A stretch of 48,504 nt of DNA. It comes from Candidatus Bathyarchaeota archaeon (GTDB taxonomy: Archaea > Thermoproteota > Bathyarchaeia > TCS64). The stretch covers positions 1-48,504 of the forward strand of contig JAPKYO010000042.1 of NCBI GenBank assembly GCA_026394265.1, written 5' to 3'. Positions 39,924-47,269 of the stretch are shown here, piece after piece. Each line of letters starts with the position of its first letter. Position 1 is the first letter of the stretch. Position numbers and translations under genes: made by a program. The notes under the pieces are model-generated. The model worked only from the letters and a program-made list of their open reading frames with translations, was not told the origin of the DNA and made no database searches.

Positions 39924-41995
39924 TACTTCGCCCTCCCGAGGACGAGGTTTCCCACTCCATCCGTCTCGACGCGCCAGCCGGGGTAGACGACTGTCGTGGC
40001 GTCGTACTGCTCGACGATGGCGGGGCCGGTGATAGCCTGCGCCCAGCCTTCGCCCCTCTGGATTACTGGGGTCTCCGCCCAGCCGCCGTCGGTCTCATAG
40101 TAGACGCGGCGCGTCCCGCTCACCCTCGCCTCGCTCTTGTCCCCACCTTTGAGGTCGGGCTTAGGGATCGCCCCTATCGCCCTGAGGCGTAGGCTCACGA
40201 GTTCGACTGGTTCGCCCTCGGCAGAGTAGCCGTAGGCCTCGGCGTGGCGCTTATGGAACCCGATTACTGTCGCCACCAAGGATTCGCCGTTGACCCTCTT
40301 GGGGGCGCGGATGGTGAGTTCGTATGCTTGGCCTAGGTAGCGTAGGTCGGCTTGACGTAGGAAGCTCATCTTCGCCTCGGGCACGCCCTCGGCTCTGAGC
40401 GTTTCCCTGCCCTCGGCCTCCATCTCGCGGTACGCAGCCTCAACCTCCCTCGGGTCGACGCGGCTCACCCGCTTCACGATGGGGCGGGTGTAGTCGTGGA
40501 ACATGTCGGCGGTGAGCAGGCCGAGGGCGCTGAACATCCCCGGGTTGGGCGGGACGATGATCTTGCCCACCTCAAGCTCCTCCGCGAGGGCGCAGACGTG
40601 CATCGGGCCGGCGCCACCGAAGGCGACGAGCGTGAATCCTCTGGGGTCGTAGCCCCTCTCGACGGAGACTATCCGGAGTATCTTGCCCATCATCGAGTTG
40701 GCTATCCTGACGATGCTGACCGCGGCCTCCTCAGCGTTGAGTCCAACCTTTTCTCCCAGTTCATTCAGCGCCGCCCTCCCCTTCTCGGGGTAGATGGACA
40801 TGCCGCCGCTGAGGAGGTTGCCCGGGTTGAGGCGACCGAGGAGTAGGTTAGCGTCGGTGATGGTGGGTTGTGTGCCTCCGCGTCCGTAGCAGGCGGGTCC
40901 GGGGTAGGCGCCAGCGCTAGTAGGTCCTACCCTGAGTGCTCCGCCTTCATCCGCCCACGCTATTGTGCCGCCTCCGCTGCTGCACTCGGCGAGGTCTATG
41001 AAGGGGAACCTGACGGGGTAGCCGCTCCCCTTGACGAGGCGGCCCATGTGTATGTGGCCGGCGACCTCGTACTCTGGGACGACCTCGGGGATGCGCCCTC
41101 GGACTGTGCCCGCCTTCGCTGTTGTTCCCCCCATGTCGAAGCTGATGATGTCCCCCGCCCCCGCGAGTTCACCGAGCCAAGCCGCGGCGATGACGCCCGC
41201 GGCGGGGCCGGACTCGACGATGGTGGCGGGCTTCTCGGAGACGTTCGCCACGGTGGATAGGCCGCCGTTGCTCTGCATCACGTAGAGTGGCGCCCCGACG
41301 CCGAGGCTGTGTAGGTCGGATTCGAGCTGGGTGAGGTACTTGTGGATGATTGGCATGAGCGCGGCGTTGACGACGGCGGTGCTGGTTCGCTCGTATTCGC
41401 GGTACTCGTTCGAGATGTGGCTGGATGCGGTGAGGTAGGGTGACGTGTTCCTCTCCTTGGCGAGGGTGAGTGCCCTCTCCTCGTGGGCGGAGTTGGCGTA
41501 GCTGTTCAAGAATGAGATTGCGATGGAGGAGACACCAAGCCCCTTGATCTCGTCGAGGACGCCCTCAAGCTGCCCCTCATCCAATTCTTTGGTTACTGCG
41601 CCGTCGTGCTCGACGCGCTCATCAACCTCGAACCGTAGCCGGCGCTCCACGAGCTGTGGCGGGCGCTGGAAGAATAGGTTGTAGACTTCGGAGCGGCGCT
41701 GGCGCCCGATCTCAACGACGTCCCTGAAGCCCTTCGTTGTGATCAGGGCGACCTTTGGGACGTCGAGGTCTACCTGTCCCAGCAGCGCGTTCGTTGCGAT
41801 TGTAGTGGCGTGCCCCACCATCCTGACCTGATCCGCGTCGCGCCCCTCTAGGAACTTCTTGAACGCGTCGGTGACGCCCCTCTCCGGGTTCCGTGGGACC
41901 GAGGGGACCTTTATGTTCATCACCCTCCCCGTCTCCTCGTCGAGGGCGACGAGGTCTGTGAAGGTGCCTCCGATGTCGACGCTGACCCTGAACAA
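39923..41995 (-). CDS. Hydantoinase/oxoprolinase family protein, HyuA-type subunit
   Basis: A 690-residue ATP-binding subunit. The actin-like ATPase start VSVDIGGTFTDLVALDEETG, IISFDMGGTTAKAGTVR and TLVAFGGAGPMHVCALAEEL are family signatures. Length is normal for N-methylhydantoinase A. The start is TTG at 41995, just before the VDIGGT motif, with no better codon in frame. An eight-pair inverted repeat (42001-42022) precedes it. It lies downstream of the broken Lrp/AsnC gene and the sulfur-carrier genes on the same strand, so it may belong to that long transcription unit. Confidence 0.9.
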   Translation of the reverse strand: MFRVSVDIGGTFTDLVALDEETGRVMNIKVPSVPRNPERGVTDAFKKFLEGRDADQVRMVGHATTIATNALLGQVDLDVPKVALITTKGFRDVVEIGRQRRSEVYNLFFQRPPQLVERRLRFEVDERVEHDGAVTKELDEGQLEGVLDEIKGLGVSSIAISFLNSYANSAHEERALTLAKERNTSPYLTASSHISNEYREYERTSTAVVNAALMPIIHKYLTQLESDLHSLGVGAPLYVMQSNGGLSTVANVSEKPATIVESGPAAGVIAAAWLGELAGAGDIISFDMGGTTAKAGTVRGRIPEVVPEYEVAGHIHMGRLVKGSGYPVRFPFIDLAECSSGGGTIAWADEGGALRVGPTSAGAYPGPACYGRGGTQPTITDANLLLGRLNPGNLLSGGMSIYPEKGRAALNELGEKVGLNAEEAAVSIVRIANSMMGKILRIVSVERGYDPRGFTLVAFGGAGPMHVCALAEELEVGKIIVPPNPGMFSALGLLTADMFHDYTRPIVKRVSRVDPREVEAAYREMEAEGRETLRAEGVPEAKMSFLRQADLRYLGQAYELTIRAPKRVNGESLVATVIGFHKRHAEAYGYSAEGEPVELVSLRLRAIGAIPKPDLKGGDKSEARVSGTRRVYYETDGGWAETPVIQRGEGWAQAITGPAIVEQYDATTVVYPGWRVETDGVGNLVLGRAK

Positions 41996-42000
41996 CGCTG

Positions 42001-42022
42001 CGCCTCACAGAGCAGTGAGGCG
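42001..42022 (-). repeat. Inverted repeat upstream of hyuA
   Basis: CGCCTCAC-AGAGCA-GTGAGGCG: eight paired bases and a six-base loop, placed between a TTTTTAAC TATA-like run (about 42027-42035 on the reverse strand) and the hyuA start. It may be an operator, or a hairpin ending the upstream message. Confidence 0.55.
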
Positions 42023-42045
42023 AGGGGTTAAAAACGGCTTCGAGG

Positions 42046-42407
42046 CTACTTGAGGCGGAACCCCGAGAGCTTCAGCGACTCCAGCACGACGTGGCTCTCC
42101 GCCTTCTCGATGCCCTCACCCTCATAACCACGTGGACCTCGGGGAACTCCGAGACCTTCTTGCCTATTTCTGTCAACTCGTAACCGGACTTCGCCGAGAT
42201 GCGGAGGCAGAGCGGGTAGAGCCCCTCCGCGTCCGGGTCGACGACCGCGGCGTATCCCCTGATCACCCCGCCGTCCTCCAACTTCTTTATCCGGGCGGAG
42301 ATGCTGGCGTGGCTCACCCCGAGCCTCTTGGCTATGTCCCTGTAACTCAGCCTCGCGTCCGCGGCTAGAACGTCCAGAATCTGCCTATCGACTGAATCAA
42401 TCTCCAA
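42046..42407 (-). pseudogene. Disrupted Lrp/AsnC-family regulator
   Basis: Residues 1-55 are an intact AsnC-type helix-turn-helix (VDRQILDVLAADARLSYRDI, HASISARIKKLEDGGVIRGY). The effector (RAM) domain begins normally and reaches PEVHVVMRV, then the frame is lost near 42113-42120 and ends in a basic tail. In the next frame EGIEKAESHVVLESLKL, the normal end of such proteins, follows immediately to the TAG at 42046. One missing base explains the frame change, but about 25-30 residues expected in between are absent as well. Probably no longer functional, unless it is an assembly error. Confidence 0.7.
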
Positions 42408-42418
42408 ACATATTCCCC

Positions 42419-42670
42419 CTACAGGTTGACCACCGTGTGCCCCTGCTCTAGCATGAGGCCGACTATCTCGGCGTAGCTGACAGACTGGGCTCCGTTGAGC
42501 TTTACGCCCCTCTTCTCCGCGTCGACGGCCGAGGCGTAGACCTTCGCCCTAATCTTGTCGGCGGCTAGGTAGACGCCGTCCTGAAGCAGAAGGATCGATG
42601 CGCCCTCGATTGACTCGGCGAGCCTGAGCTGCTTCGTGTCTCTCTTCTTGATGACGAGTAGCTTTCCCAT
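42419..42670 (-). CDS. DsrH/TusB-like protein
   Basis: An 83-residue protein of the DsrE/F/H superfamily, closest in size and pattern to DsrH/TusB (SIEGASILLLQDGVYLAADK, then ...VSYAEIVGLMLEQGHTVVNL at the end). It has no cysteine, so it would be a structural subunit of a DsrEFH/TusBCD-like hexamer and not a sulfur carrier. The ATG at 42670 is preferred over a GTG one codon upstream. It is the last sulfur-carrier gene of the operon, followed after 11 bases by the broken Lrp gene. Confidence 0.72.
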   Translation of the reverse strand: MGKLLVIKKRDTKQLRLAESIEGASILLLQDGVYLAADKIRAKVYASAVDAEKRGVKLNGAQSVSYAEIVGLMLEQGHTVVNL

Positions 42671-42679
42671 CACATCGCC

Positions 42680-43018
42680 TCAGAATGAGAGGGAGGCCTC
42701 CGCCCCCGCGACTAGTTCTTTCATCTTCGCGTCGTCTGCGACCTTGACCATCGGCAGCATATCCGCCTCCCTGAGCCCTCTCGCCCTCATTGCCTCCGCG
42801 TCGGCGTAGAACTCGACGCCGAGGTCGGGTAGGTCTGAGAGGAACTGGCCCGTCAGTGTGTGGTCGGTGTTCTTCGTGGCGGCGTAGACGCCGTCGCCCG
42901 TGTAGAGCATCCTGAGTCTGTGCTCGATGAGGCCCGCGGCGACGCGTGTGCCCTCGTATGGGTCGAGGGTCGTGTGTGGCGGGGACCTGATGATTATTAG
43001 CAGCGACTTCTCGGGCAT
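42680..43018 (-). CDS. DsrE/DsrF-like protein
   Basis: A 112-residue DsrE-family protein starting MPEKSLLIIIRSPPHTTLDP; LYTGDGVYAATKNTDHTL is the superfamily strand-loop. It lacks a conserved cysteine, like DsrF/TusC-type structural subunits. The ATG at 43018 lies one base after the stop of the previous DsrE-like gene; the frame is open upstream inside that gene. Nine bases separate it from the DsrH-like gene. Confidence 0.75.
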   Translation of the reverse strand: MPEKSLLIIIRSPPHTTLDPYEGTRVAAGLIEHRLRMLYTGDGVYAATKNTDHTLTGQFLSDLPDLGVEFYADAEAMRARGLREADMLPMVKVADDAKMKELVAGAEASLSF

Positions 43019-43019
43019 C

Positions 43020-43385
43020 TCATCCACTCCCCGCGAAGCTGAGGACGGCGTCGGATTCGGAGATGGATTCGCTGAGGTCGAAGAGTCCACCCATCTCAAT
43101 GTCTTTCGGGATGTTCTCCTCGTTGATTCCCCTGAGTTCGGCGCAGACCCTGCAGAGGACGACCCTCGCCCCCTTCGCCATGAGGTCGATGAGCCTGCTG
43201 TAGACGGCCTCGACGTTGAACGGCTCGCCGCTCTGCTTTGTGTAGGCGCAGTAGACGCCGTCCATCATCAGGTAGAGGTCTAGGCTGTGCCCCTTCGCCA
43301 GCGCCTCGCGCCCTATCTCTATGGCCTCATCCACCGACTCGTGGTGGAACGGGCTGTGGCAGAGCAGGATGGTTAGACGCGCCAT
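43020..43385 (-). CDS. DsrE-like sulfur-carrier protein
   Basis: A 121-residue DsrE/TusD-like protein. Start ARLTILLCHSPFHHESVDEA, then LYLMMDGVYCAY, and the candidate persulfide cysteines Cys78 and Cys81 in VVLCRVCAELRGI, the position where DsrE/TusD proteins hold their active cysteine. It is the only one of the three small DsrE/F/H-like genes with such a residue, matching the DsrEFH pattern of one active subunit and two supporting ones. It starts with ATG or GTG-range codons at 43385, ten bases after the DsrE2 stop. Confidence 0.8.
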   Translation of the reverse strand: MARLTILLCHSPFHHESVDEAIEIGREALAKGHSLDLYLMMDGVYCAYTKQSGEPFNVEAVYSRLIDLMAKGARVVLCRVCAELRGINEENIPKDIEMGGLFDLSESISESDAVLSFAGSG

Positions 43386-43395
43386 CCGTGTGCAC

Positions 43396-43821
43396 CTAGA
43401 TGAAGAGCTGCACGTCGCTGTCGAGGGCGATGGCGAGGAAGGTCGCGGCGCCGACGATGTCGTCGACCTCCGGTATGAGGTCCTCCTTCTTCACCCCCAT
43501 TATCTCCATAGTGGTGCTGCAGGCGTAGATCTTTACGTTGCCCATCTGGCGGCACATCTTGAGGAGCTCGGTGAGGGTGGGGACCTTGGCGTCCTTGATC
43601 TTGCCCTTCATCATCCCCGTGCCTACGGTCATGAGGCCGGGGAGACCCGCCGACTCCAGCCCGCCCTTCTTCAGGGCCATGAGGCCCCAGAACGTGAAGA
43701 ACAGGTGTGTCTCCACGTCCATGGCGGCGCCGGTGCTGCTGAGCATGAATACTGGGTAGAGCTTGTCGAGGCTGCCCGAGTGGACTATGATCGCCATTTT
43801 CTTCGGCTTTACTTCACTCAT
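43396..43821 (-). CDS. DsrE2-like protein
   Basis: A 141-residue DsrE2-type protein. Features are MAIIVHSGSLDKLYPVFML, the hydrophobic THLFFTFWGLMAL stretch, LTELLKMCRQMG (Cys90) and VKIYACSTTMEIMG (Cys101), with the C-terminal DDIVGAATFLAIALDSDVQ. DsrE2 proteins are linked to TusA in sulfur trafficking of Sulfolobales and sulfur-oxidising bacteria and may be membrane-associated. It begins three bases after the tusA stop. Confidence 0.82.
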   Translation of the reverse strand: MSEVKPKKMAIIVHSGSLDKLYPVFMLSSTGAAMDVETHLFFTFWGLMALKKGGLESAGLPGLMTVGTGMMKGKIKDAKVPTLTELLKMCRQMGNVKIYACSTTMEIMGVKKEDLIPEVDDIVGAATFLAIALDSDVQLFI

Positions 43822-43824
43822 CTT

Positions 43825-44052
43825 TCATCCCTTCCTTATCGTGTACGTGTAGACGCCGTCCCCCTCCTCTACCGCGAGGAGGGTGTGTCCGCCGTTTCTG
43901 GCCCAGCCCTCGAAGTCCCTCTTCGAGCCCGGGTCGGTTGCCTGGACCCTGAGTGTCTGCCCCGGCTTCATCTCCTTGATGGCCTTTGTGGCCTTCATTA
44001 TGGGCATGGGGCACCTGAGCCCCTTGGCGTCCAGCTCACAGTCGACGGACAT
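43825..44052 (-). CDS. tusA: TusA-family sulfur carrier protein
   Basis: A 75-residue TusA/SirA-type sulfurtransferase that carries a persulfide on Cys14 in the motif GLRCPMPIMKATKAI. The remaining IKEMKPGQTLRVQATDPGSK and FEGWARNGGHTLL follow the family exactly. It leads the operon tusA-dsrE2-dsrE-dsrF-like-dsrH-like, whose genes are 1-10 bases apart, so it probably delivers sulfur to or from the DsrE proteins for tRNA thiolation, cofactor synthesis or sulfur metabolism. Confidence 0.94.
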   Translation of the reverse strand: MSVDCELDAKGLRCPMPIMKATKAIKEMKPGQTLRVQATDPGSKRDFEGWARNGGHTLLAVEEGDGVYTYTIRKG

Positions 44053-44060
44053 TTAGCATC

Positions 44061-44093
44061 TGGTTAACCAAATGGATGCGAGAATATATAAAC
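44061..44093 (-). promoter_or_regulatory. Promoter and operator-like palindrome of the tusA operon
   Basis: On the reverse strand a TATA-like run at 44083-44093 lies 31-41 bases upstream of the tusA ATG. Between the two lies the perfect palindrome TGGTTAACCA (44061-44070), and a related GTTGGTTAG occurs upstream at about 44102-44110. Position over the transcription start suits a repressor site. Confidence 0.5.
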
Positions 44094-44106
44094 TGTGTCC
44101 AGTTGG

Positions 44107-44541
44107 TTAGATGAGGCCCTCTTCGCGGGTAGTCTTCTCGACGAAGCGGCGCGTAGACTCCATAATATCGACGCTGCCCAAGTCATCGAGGCGAACCCAG
44201 CGCGCCTCCGCCGCGTCATCGCTGGCGTGTGGTTCACCCGAGTCGTATCGGCACAGGTACTCGAAGAGGACATAGTGCCAGTGGACGCGCCCGTCGTCAT
44301 CGCAGCGGATCGAGTCGAATGTGGCGAGGTGCTTCAGAGGCGTGCACTCGCATCCCGTCTCCTCGCGGACCTCCCTGACGAGTGCCTCCTCGACGGTCTC
44401 CCCGACCTCGACGACGCCCCCCGGGATGCCCCACTTACCCTTGCTCGGCTCCCTGCCCCGCTGGACGAGGAGGAGCTTCTTTCCCCTCACCACGATGCCG
44501 GCGACACCAGGAATAGGATTTTTTGGATATTCGCGGCTCAA
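44107..44541 (-). CDS. NUDIX hydrolase
   Basis: A 144-residue NUDIX hydrolase with the full Nudix box: GGVVEVGETVEEALVREV followed by REETG, after the usual KGKWGIPGG entry. The length and the GVAGIVVRGKKLLLVQRG strand fit the ADP-ribose or NTP pyrophosphatase type; the substrate cannot be told. The start is a TTG at 44541; an in-frame TGA lies 15 bases upstream. Its upstream region is the AT-rich island. It reads toward the tusA operon on the same strand. Confidence 0.85.
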   Translation of the reverse strand: MSREYPKNPIPGVAGIVVRGKKLLLVQRGREPSKGKWGIPGGVVEVGETVEEALVREVREETGCECTPLKHLATFDSIRCDDDGRVHWHYVLFEYLCRYDSGEPHASDDAAEARWVRLDDLGSVDIMESTRRFVEKTTREEGLI

Positions 44542-44565
44542 TCTAAAAAATCACTTTATTTCCGT

Positions 44566-44745
44566 TTGGCAAGAAAACGGATTCTTTCCTTTTCGGGTAC
44601 CATCCGTGTCGCAGTAAAATTCACACGCTCACCAGAAGATGTTGTAAAGGAAATTCTCTTTTTCTTCGGTACCCTCTTTGTAGCAATAAATTCTATTCTT
44701 TTTCTACTCGCTCTCGCCATCATATATAACCTTTTTTGCTTATAA
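44566..44745 (+). CDS. Possible small membrane protein in the AT-rich island
   Basis: From a TTG at 44566 an open frame of 59 residues ends at TAA 44743-44745. The first half is basic (ARKRILSFSGTIRVAVKF), the second a strongly hydrophobic helix (FFFGTLFVAINSILFLLALA). It overlaps nothing on its strand and lies in AT-rich DNA where long open frames are not favoured. No ribosome-binding site is evident and the frame continues upstream as antisense to the NUDIX gene, so it is uncertain. Confidence 0.3.
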   Translation: MARKRILSFSGTIRVAVKFTRSPEDVVKEILFFFGTLFVAINSILFLLALAIIYNLFCL

Positions 44746-44815
44746 TTAAAGGTTGCAGACAGTTAAAAAATTTTTTATAAAAAAATTTATGTATATAATA
44801 AATTGTTTATAGGTT

Positions 44816-45742
44816 ATGGAGAATTTAGATTTCTTAATAAATTTATCATTGGCCTTAATTGCCGTTGATATTTCTATTTATGCTATTGCTATTCCTTTAC
44901 TACAAAGTGAGTTAAAACTGAATTTTATTTTTCTGGAAAGAAAACTTGAAGAAGTAAAAGCTGAATTAAAAAAGATTAACGAAAATCCTAATCCAAGAGA
45001 AGGAATAAAAAGTATTAAACAAAAAATTAAGGAATATGAATTAGAAGAAAAAAAATACGCCTCGATGCTCTTAAGTTTAAGATTTAAAGGAGCCGTTATT
45101 TACCCTTGTATTTGCTTTTTTATTTCTATTTTATTTCTACTACTGTTCCAGAATATATTGCCCTCTTATATAACTAATTTTAATTTTTTAACGAATATTA
45201 TAATAACGAATGTTAATCTATATATAATCCTGTCCTTAATAATTCCTTTAATCCCGTTATGTTATGGTATGTATAAAATGTTTTGTACTTTGAATACTAT
45301 AGACTTCGCTTCAACAAATATACCTTTACCAGATTTTGACATCTCTTTTTTTGGAGATTTAAAAAAAGTAACCTTAGAGGGGGGAACGATTCAAGAACTT
45401 ACAATCGAAATATCAAATATCGGCTATGATGTAGGTGAACTCGTACAATTATTCATCAATATTCCCCCCGAGCTAAGAGTTATTGAATCCGAAGATGCAG
45501 ATTATTCGGTTTTTAAGGGATCTCCATTAGATAAAGAATATCCTAACTGGTGGATGGTATCTTATAGTACCGACTATATTCATGTTGATTCTACGGAAAA
45601 TATTACTATTCTTATTGAAACTCCTCCAAGTAATAATGTTTTTAAAATTCCTATTTGGGTTGCAGAGCGTAAAATAAATCAAAAAGAATTTCATCTAGAT
45701 CTTGAGATAAAAATTAAAGACTCTGCGCCCCCGCCTCAATAG
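44816..45742 (+). CDS. Unrecognised membrane protein with coiled coil and beta domain, AT-rich
   Basis: A 308-residue protein unlike anything I recognise. Layout: a hydrophobic helix (residues 5-32), a charged coiled coil (37-85, rich in E and K), two more membrane helices (about 90-112 and 125-155), then a beta-rich domain (170-300) with a GGTIQELTIEISNIGYDVGE segment like CARDB or Ig-type domains. The codons are overwhelmingly A/T-ending, in contrast to the neighbours. Its last codons run into the GC-rich end of the convergent korC gene (29-base overlap). Several TATA-like runs lie upstream; the Shine-Dalgarno site is weak. Confidence 0.75.
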   Translation: MENLDFLINLSLALIAVDISIYAIAIPLLQSELKLNFIFLERKLEEVKAELKKINENPNPREGIKSIKQKIKEYELEEKKYASMLLSLRFKGAVIYPCICFFISILFLLLFQNILPSYITNFNFLTNIIITNVNLYIILSLIIPLIPLCYGMYKMFCTLNTIDFASTNIPLPDFDISFFGDLKKVTLEGGTIQELTIEISNIGYDVGELVQLFINIPPELRVIESEDADYSVFKGSPLDKEYPNWWMVSYSTDYIHVDSTENITILIETPPSNNVFKIPIWVAERKINQKEFHLDLEIKIKDSAPPPQ

Positions 45743-46247
45743 CTTTAAGGTTGAGGTCGTGGAACTGCGGCCTCATCAAAGCCTTGACGGAGTCGCGTAG
45801 CTGGTCGAGTGTGATTATCCCCGTCTTCTTCGTGTAGGCGGCGAGGATTATCATGTTGGCGACGATTGGGTTGCCTAGCTTCTCGGCTAGGTCGGCGGCG
45901 GGGACGGCGACGGTTTCGACGTCCTTCCTGACCTCCTCTGGCTTGAGGCGGGTGAGTACGCGGCTGTCGACCATGACGAGGCTGCCCTTGCGGGCCACCG
46001 CGACGTACTTCCTGTAGGCGGGGAGGCTGAGGACGAGCATGGCGTCGCTCGCCTCGAACTGTATGTCGTAGATCTCCGCGTCGCTGGCGATGACTACGCT
46101 CTGTGCGCTGCCGCCGCGTGCCTCGGCGCCGTAGCTGCGTGTGCCCACTACGTGGAAGCCGTTCCTGAATAGTGCCTCGCTCAGGAAGTCGGCGGCGGCT
46201 AGGATGCCTTGTCCGCCTGTGCCGCTGATCATTATGTTCGTCTGCAT
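45714..46247 (-). CDS. 2-oxoacid:ferredoxin oxidoreductase gamma subunit
   Basis: A 177-residue gamma subunit (KorC/PorG type) of the 2-oxoacid:ferredoxin oxidoreductase. Markers are MISGTGGQGILAAADFLSEA, VVGTRSYGAEARGGSAQSVV and NMIILAAYTKKTG. It helps assemble the complex that oxidatively decarboxylates a 2-oxoacid to acyl-CoA with reduced ferredoxin. The ATG at 46247 overlaps the beta-subunit stop (TGATG arrangement); a GTG one codon upstream is possible. It is the last gene of the operon, and its end is overlapped by the AT-rich gene on the other strand. Confidence 0.92.
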   Translation of the reverse strand: MQTNIMISGTGGQGILAAADFLSEALFRNGFHVVGTRSYGAEARGGSAQSVVIASDAEIYDIQFEASDAMLVLSLPAYRKYVAVARKGSLVMVDSRVLTRLKPEEVRKDVETVAVPAADLAEKLGNPIVANMIILAAYTKKTGIITLDQLRDSVKALMRPQFHDLNLKAIEAGAQSL

Positions 46248-47269
46248 CACTGCTCACCCCGTGCGCGTCTGCCGACCTCGCGAAGCGCCTCCGTGTACTC
46301 GGTGCGTGTCTTTCTGACGAAGACGCCTATCTCCTGTTTGCCCTCGCGTTTGTCGGCTATGCGCTTTACCTCGGGTATACCGAGCTTTGCCTTCGCGGCC
46401 TCGATGTCCTCGGCGTCGACACGCGCGACCCTGCCGAGTGTGAGGTGGTCGACGAGCTGCGCCTTCCCGGTGTCGCCGAGGGCCTTCTCGACCGCCTTGA
46501 GGGCGGCCTCGGGCTCCCCGGCTAGGACGGTGTAGATGTAGCTCCTCTTCTCCTCCTTGTCGGCTATGTAGGTGCTCTCGGCGAGCATGTCGAGGAGTCT
46601 GCTGGGCAGCTCCTGGGCGGGGGCGCGTAGGCCGAGGATGTTTCTCTGCTGCGTCGGGCACTGGCTGAGTACCTCGATGAAGCTGAAGCCGGGGTTCTGC
46701 ATGGCCTCCTTCATGCTCTTTGTGAGTTCGAGGACGTGGTTTGTGGTCCACTTGGCGACGTATGTGGCGCCAGCTGCTGCTACGAGCTTGGCGATGTCGA
46801 ATGGCTGCTCGGGGTTGCCGTAGGGGCTGGTGGACGTCTTTGCGTCGTGCAGTGTGGAGGGGGCGATCTGGCCGCCCGTCATGGCGTAGTTGAAGTTGTT
46901 GACGAGTATGCAGGTGAGGCCGATGTTGCGGCGCGCCGCGTGGATGAGGTGGTTACCACCTATCCCCGCGCCGTCGCCGTCGCCCGTGAAGACGACCGTC
47001 TTCAGCGAGGGGTTGAAGACCTTCGCGCCCGTGGCGAAGGCGAGCGCCCTGCCGTGTGTCGTGTGGAGGGTGTCGCCCTTGAAGTGGGGGCTCGGTATCC
47101 AGCTGCTGCACCCGATGCCCGAGACGCAGAGCATATCGTCGACGTTCCAGCCGAGGTCGTCGACGGCGCGGACGAAGCAGTTGAGGATCGTGCCGTTGCC
47201 GCAGCCGGGGCAGAACGCTGTAAGGTTCTGGACTATGTAGTCGGCCTTTAGCTGTCCAAGGTTCTTCAT
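46247..47269 (-). CDS. 2-oxoacid:ferredoxin oxidoreductase beta subunit
   Basis: A 340-residue thiamine-diphosphate subunit. It holds Cys20 and Cys23 in AFCPGCGNGTIL, VSGIGCSSWIPSPHF, and the cofactor motif GDGDGAGIGGNHLIHAARRN. These are typical of 2-oxoglutarate or general 2-oxoacid oxidoreductase beta chains. A 70-residue C-terminal extension (about residues 255-340: KEEKRSYIYTVLAGEPEAAL) is longer than in many Kor beta chains. ATGA overlap with the alpha gene; the substrate cannot be decided. Confidence 0.93.
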   Translation of the reverse strand: MKNLGQLKADYIVQNLTAFCPGCGNGTILNCFVRAVDDLGWNVDDMLCVSGIGCSSWIPSPHFKGDTLHTTHGRALAFATGAKVFNPSLKTVVFTGDGDGAGIGGNHLIHAARRNIGLTCILVNNFNYAMTGGQIAPSTLHDAKTSTSPYGNPEQPFDIAKLVAAAGATYVAKWTTNHVLELTKSMKEAMQNPGFSFIEVLSQCPTQQRNILGLRAPAQELPSRLLDMLAESTYIADKEEKRSYIYTVLAGEPEAALKAVEKALGDTGKAQLVDHLTLGRVARVDAEDIEAAKAKLGIPEVKRIADKREGKQEIGVFVRKTRTEYTEALREVGRRARGEQ

